Source of the DNA: Parvivirga hydrogeniphila
GTDB lineage: Bacteria > Actinomycetota > Coriobacteriia > Anaerosomatales > Anaerosomataceae
Direction: 5' to 3'
NCBI RefSeq assembly: GCF_023371205.1
Contig: NZ_JAMCCO010000004.1
Coordinates: 1-42,015 of the forward strand
Length of the DNA: 42,015 bases
Shown here: in pieces, positions 39,519 through 42,015 of the stretch
Layout: every line of letters starts with the position of its first letter
Numbering within the stretch: the stretch's first letter is position 1
The notes under the pieces: model-generated
Seen by the model: only the letters and a program-made list of their open reading frames with translations
The model's database searches: none
Told to the model about the DNA's origin: nothing
Position numbers and translations under genes: made by a program

Positions 39519-39560
39519 TTTCGCACCACCCATGACGCTGCGCGAGGAGGGAGCATCGAG

Positions 39561-42005
39561 GTGAAGGCAGTCATCATGGCAGGCGGAGAAGGGACGCGGC
39601 TGCGTCCGCTCACCAGCATGAGGCCCAAACCCATGGTCCCCGTGTTCAATCAGCCGGTCATGGAGCACATCCTCGGACTCGTGAAGCACCACGGCATCAC
39701 CGACGTCGTCGCGACGCTCGCGTTCATGCCCCGCGTCATCGAGGACTACTTCGGTGACGGCGACGAGTGGGGGATGAGCATCAGCTACGCGATCGAGGAG
39801 AGCCCGCTTGGCACCGCCGGCTCGGTCAAGAACGCGGAAGAAGCGCTTCGCGACGAGCCGTTCCTCGTCATCTCGGGCGACGCGCTCACCGACATCGACC
39901 TTTCGCAAGCGATCGAGTTCCACCGCTCGCACGACGGCCCGGTGACGATCGTGCTCAAGCGCGTGCCGGATCCGCTCGAGTACGGCGTGGTCATCACCGA
40001 CGACGATGGACGCATCCAGCGCTTCTTGGAGAAACCGACGTGGGGCCAGGTCTTCTCCGACACCATCAACACCGGCATCTACGTCCTCGACCCGATGGTG
40101 TTCGACCACATCCCGGGCGACCGGCCGTACGACTTCTCCGCCGAGCTCTTCCCGAAGCTCATGGAGGCCGGGCATCCGCTGTACGGCTTCGTGGCGGACG
40201 GCTACTGGTGCGACATCGGGAGCCTCGAGTCGTACGTCCAGGCGCACCGCGACGTGCTCGATGGGCTCGCGCACATCTACATACCGGGGGTCCGCAGCGC
40301 GACCGACGTCTACTACGGAGCGGGCTCGGACGTCGACGACGACGTCGAGCTCGGCTCGAAGGTCGTCATCGGCGCGAACGCGCGCATCCGCAAGGGCGCG
40401 CGCATCGGCGGCTACACCGTGATCGGCGATAACTGCCTCGTCGGGAGCGACGTGAACCTGACGCATTCGATCGTGTGGTCCGATTCTTTCATCGGCGCCG
40501 GCGCTGACGTCGAGGGCGCGGTGCTCTGCCGCAAGGTGGACGTGCGGGCCCGGACGCGCATCTACCCGGGCGTCGCTGTCGGCGATGAGACGGTGGTCGG
40601 ACACGGAGCGGTGCTCAACAACGACGTCCAGGTCTATCCGTACAAGCGCATCGAGGCCGGCGCGATCGTCTCGTCGTCCCTGATCTGGGAGTCGAAGGGC
40701 ATGCGGTCGCTCTTCGGCTCAGACGGCATCGCGGGCCTCGTGAACATCGACGTGACGCCGGACGTCGCGCTTCACGCTGCGCAGGCGTTCGGGACGCTCC
40801 TGCCGAGCAAGAGCCACGTCGTCGTCAGCCGCGACTCGAGCAGGGCGGCCCGGATGATCAAGCGAGCGGTCGTCGCCGGGCTCAACGCGACCGGCTGCCA
40901 CGTGCGCGACCTGCGCGTGGCATCGCCCGCCGTCACGCGCTTCACCACGCGCGACACGCGCTGCGAAGGCGGCGTCCACGTGTGCTCGTCGGCGAAGGAC
41001 CCGCAGACCGTGGAGATCCACTTCTATGACAAGCGTGGCATCGACATCGCGCCGTGGCAGGAGAAGAAGGTCGAACGGCTGTACTTCCGCCAGGAGTTCC
41101 GGCGCGCGTTCTTCGAAGATGTCGGCGAGATCCTCTACCCGCCGCGCGCCCTCGAGTACTACACGGCCGGTCTGCTGGAGGCGCTGGGCGGCACGCCGCT
41201 CGTCAAGCACCGCAAGACCATCGTCGTGGACATGGGCCACAGCCCTGCGTCGTTCGTGCTTTCGCAGGCCGCCGTGGGCTGGGACGTCGAGCTCGTGGCC
41301 CTGCGCCCGTTCGTCGACTCGGAGCGCACGCGCGTCTTGCCCGAGGAGCGCGACGCGCAGGTCCGCGCGCTCGCGAACGCGGTCCGCTCGTTCGACGCGG
41401 CGCTCGGCGTCTCGATCGACGCGACTGCCGAGCGCGTGACGCTGGTGACGGGCTCAGGCACGGTGCTTGACCCGAACACCGCGCTGCACGCCATGGCATG
41501 CCTATGGTGTAAGACCGACGAGACGGGTCGCGGGCTCGCGGTGCCGGTGAGCGCCTCGCGCGTCATCGAGGACATCTGTGGTGCCGACCGCCGTCTCGTC
41601 CGCGTGGGCACGACGCGGCGCGCGCTCTCCTCCGCGGCCCTCGACCCCGGGATCGGGTTCGCAGGTTCGCAGACAGGTGGGTTCGTGTTCCCGGACTTCT
41701 TGGCGTCCTACGACGCCGTCATGACGATCGGCATGCTGCTCAAGATGCTCGAACAGCGCGATGTCACGCTGGACGAGGTCGTCGAGGGACTGCCGGCGTT
41801 CTATCTCAAGCACGCGAGCGTCCCGTGCCCGTTCACGCGCAAGGGAGCCGTGATGCGGGTGATGGCCGAGGTGGCGCAGGAGCACGAGTCCGAGATGACC
41901 GAGGGCGTGCGCATCATCGAAGAGCACGGCTGGGCGCTCGTGCTGCCGCACCCGTCGGACGCCACGGTGGAAGCATCACAAACTCGGGGGCTGGTTGACG
42001 AATAG
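39561..42005 (+). CDS. Sugar nucleotidyltransferase with degenerate phosphomannomutase domain
   Basis: The 814-residue protein has an N-terminal nucleotidyltransferase ([11 protein letters not shown], residues 8-18; SGDALTDID; about 1-235), a left-handed beta-helix of hexapeptide repeats (about 250-365) and a C-terminal phosphomannomutase-like domain (about 375-800). It resembles mannose-1-phosphate guanylyltransferase or glucose-1-phosphate relatives. The mutase sites are degenerate: the phosphoserine loop reads HVCSSAKDP (H473-P481) not TASHNP, the metal loop reads DATAER (620-625) not DGDADR, and the sugar loop reads GSQTGGF (702-708). GTG 39561 has GAGGGAG upstream and the stop is at 42003-42005. 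Confidence 0.88.
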   Translation: MKAVIMAGGEGTRLRPLTSMRPKPMVPVFNQPVMEHILGLVKHHGITDVVATLAFMPRVIEDYFGDGDEWGMSISYAIEESPLGTAGSVKNAEEALRDEPFLVISGDALTDIDLSQAIEFHRSHDGPVTIVLKRVPDPLEYGVVITDDDGRIQRFLEKPTWGQVFSDTINTGIYVLDPMVFDHIPGDRPYDFSAELFPKLMEAGHPLYGFVADGYWCDIGSLESYVQAHRDVLDGLAHIYIPGVRSATDVYYGAGSDVDDDVELGSKVVIGANARIRKGARIGGYTVIGDNCLVGSDVNLTHSIVWSDSFIGAGADVEGAVLCRKVDVRARTRIYPGVAVGDETVVGHGAVLNNDVQVYPYKRIEAGAIVSSSLIWESKGMRSLFGSDGIAGLVNIDVTPDVALHAAQAFGTLLPSKSHVVVSRDSSRAARMIKRAVVAGLNATGCHVRDLRVASPAVTRFTTRDTRCEGGVHVCSSAKDPQTVEIHFYDKRGIDIAPWQEKKVERLYFRQEFRRAFFEDVGEILYPPRALEYYTAGLLEALGGTPLVKHRKTIVVDMGHSPASFVLSQAAVGWDVELVALRPFVDSERTRVLPEERDAQVRALANAVRSFDAALGVSIDATAERVTLVTGSGTVLDPNTALHAMACLWCKTDETGRGLAVPVSASRVIEDICGADRRLVRVGTTRRALSSAALDPGIGFAGSQTGGFVFPDFLASYDAVMTIGMLLKMLEQRDVTLDEVVEGLPAFYLKHASVPCPFTRKGAVMRVMAEVAQEHESEMTEGVRIIEEHGWALVLPHPSDATVEASQTRGLVDE

Positions 42006-42015
42006 CGCGGACTCC

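Overview
The window is high-GC DNA (many GTG starts, dense overlapping operons) that looks like an anaerobic actinobacterium, most likely a member of the Coriobacteriia/Anaerosomatales. Clues are an actinobacterial integration host factor gene (mihF) followed by gmk and rpoZ, a pyr operon controlled by a PyrR-type attenuator, a PyrK/PyrD type 1B pair, a 2-oxoacid:ferredoxin oxidoreductase, and a rubrerythrin with an N-terminal rubredoxin domain. The lineage is inferred from gene content, not measured.

Positions 1-7500 are accessory. They hold a tandem array of RHS (polymorphic toxin-like) C-terminal cassettes. The same 105-bp end of the RHS core, closing on the DPSG motif, occurs four times (ends at 100, 2547, 4963 and 6688). 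Each copy leads into an unrelated C-terminal tip of about 130-190 residues, followed at once by a small multi-membrane or lipoprotein gene that is a candidate immunity partner. Downstream cassettes begin just after the previous partner's stop and have no proper start, as expected of silent tips that could be recombined onto a full RHS gene lying left of the window. The first tip is split by an IS256-family element (353-1828) with a 9-bp target duplication, and removing it restores one reading frame exactly. The third cassette carries a longer, decayed RHS core. A fifth, tip-less partner may lie at 6071-6379.

Positions 7677-20818 hold the pyrimidine operon: a PyrR-binding loop and an intrinsic terminator, then pyrR-pyrB-pyrC-carA-usp-carB-pyrK-pyrD-(unknown anchored protein)-pyrF-pyrE, nearly all with overlapping starts and stops. 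Two extra genes, a tandem universal-stress protein and an anchored extracytoplasmic protein, ride in it. A clear promoter (TTGGCA-17-TAGTAT) then drives mihF-gmk-rpoZ. Next come thiI and an overlapping DUF3524 glycosyltransferase related to the tRNA-queuosine mannosyltransferase, then a PLDc_N mini-protein with an ABC exporter pair.

From 26564 rightwards are a leftward DJ-1/rubrerythrin pair, a membrane GGDEF + HD-GYP c-di-GMP protein, a fucose-isomerase-like protein, a DEAD-box helicase, a lipoprotein, a leftward korA-korB pair, coaBC, tRNA-Pro(GGG), a CorA transporter, a CDP-alcohol phosphatidyltransferase, and an 814-residue sugar nucleotidyltransferase with a degenerate phosphomannomutase domain.
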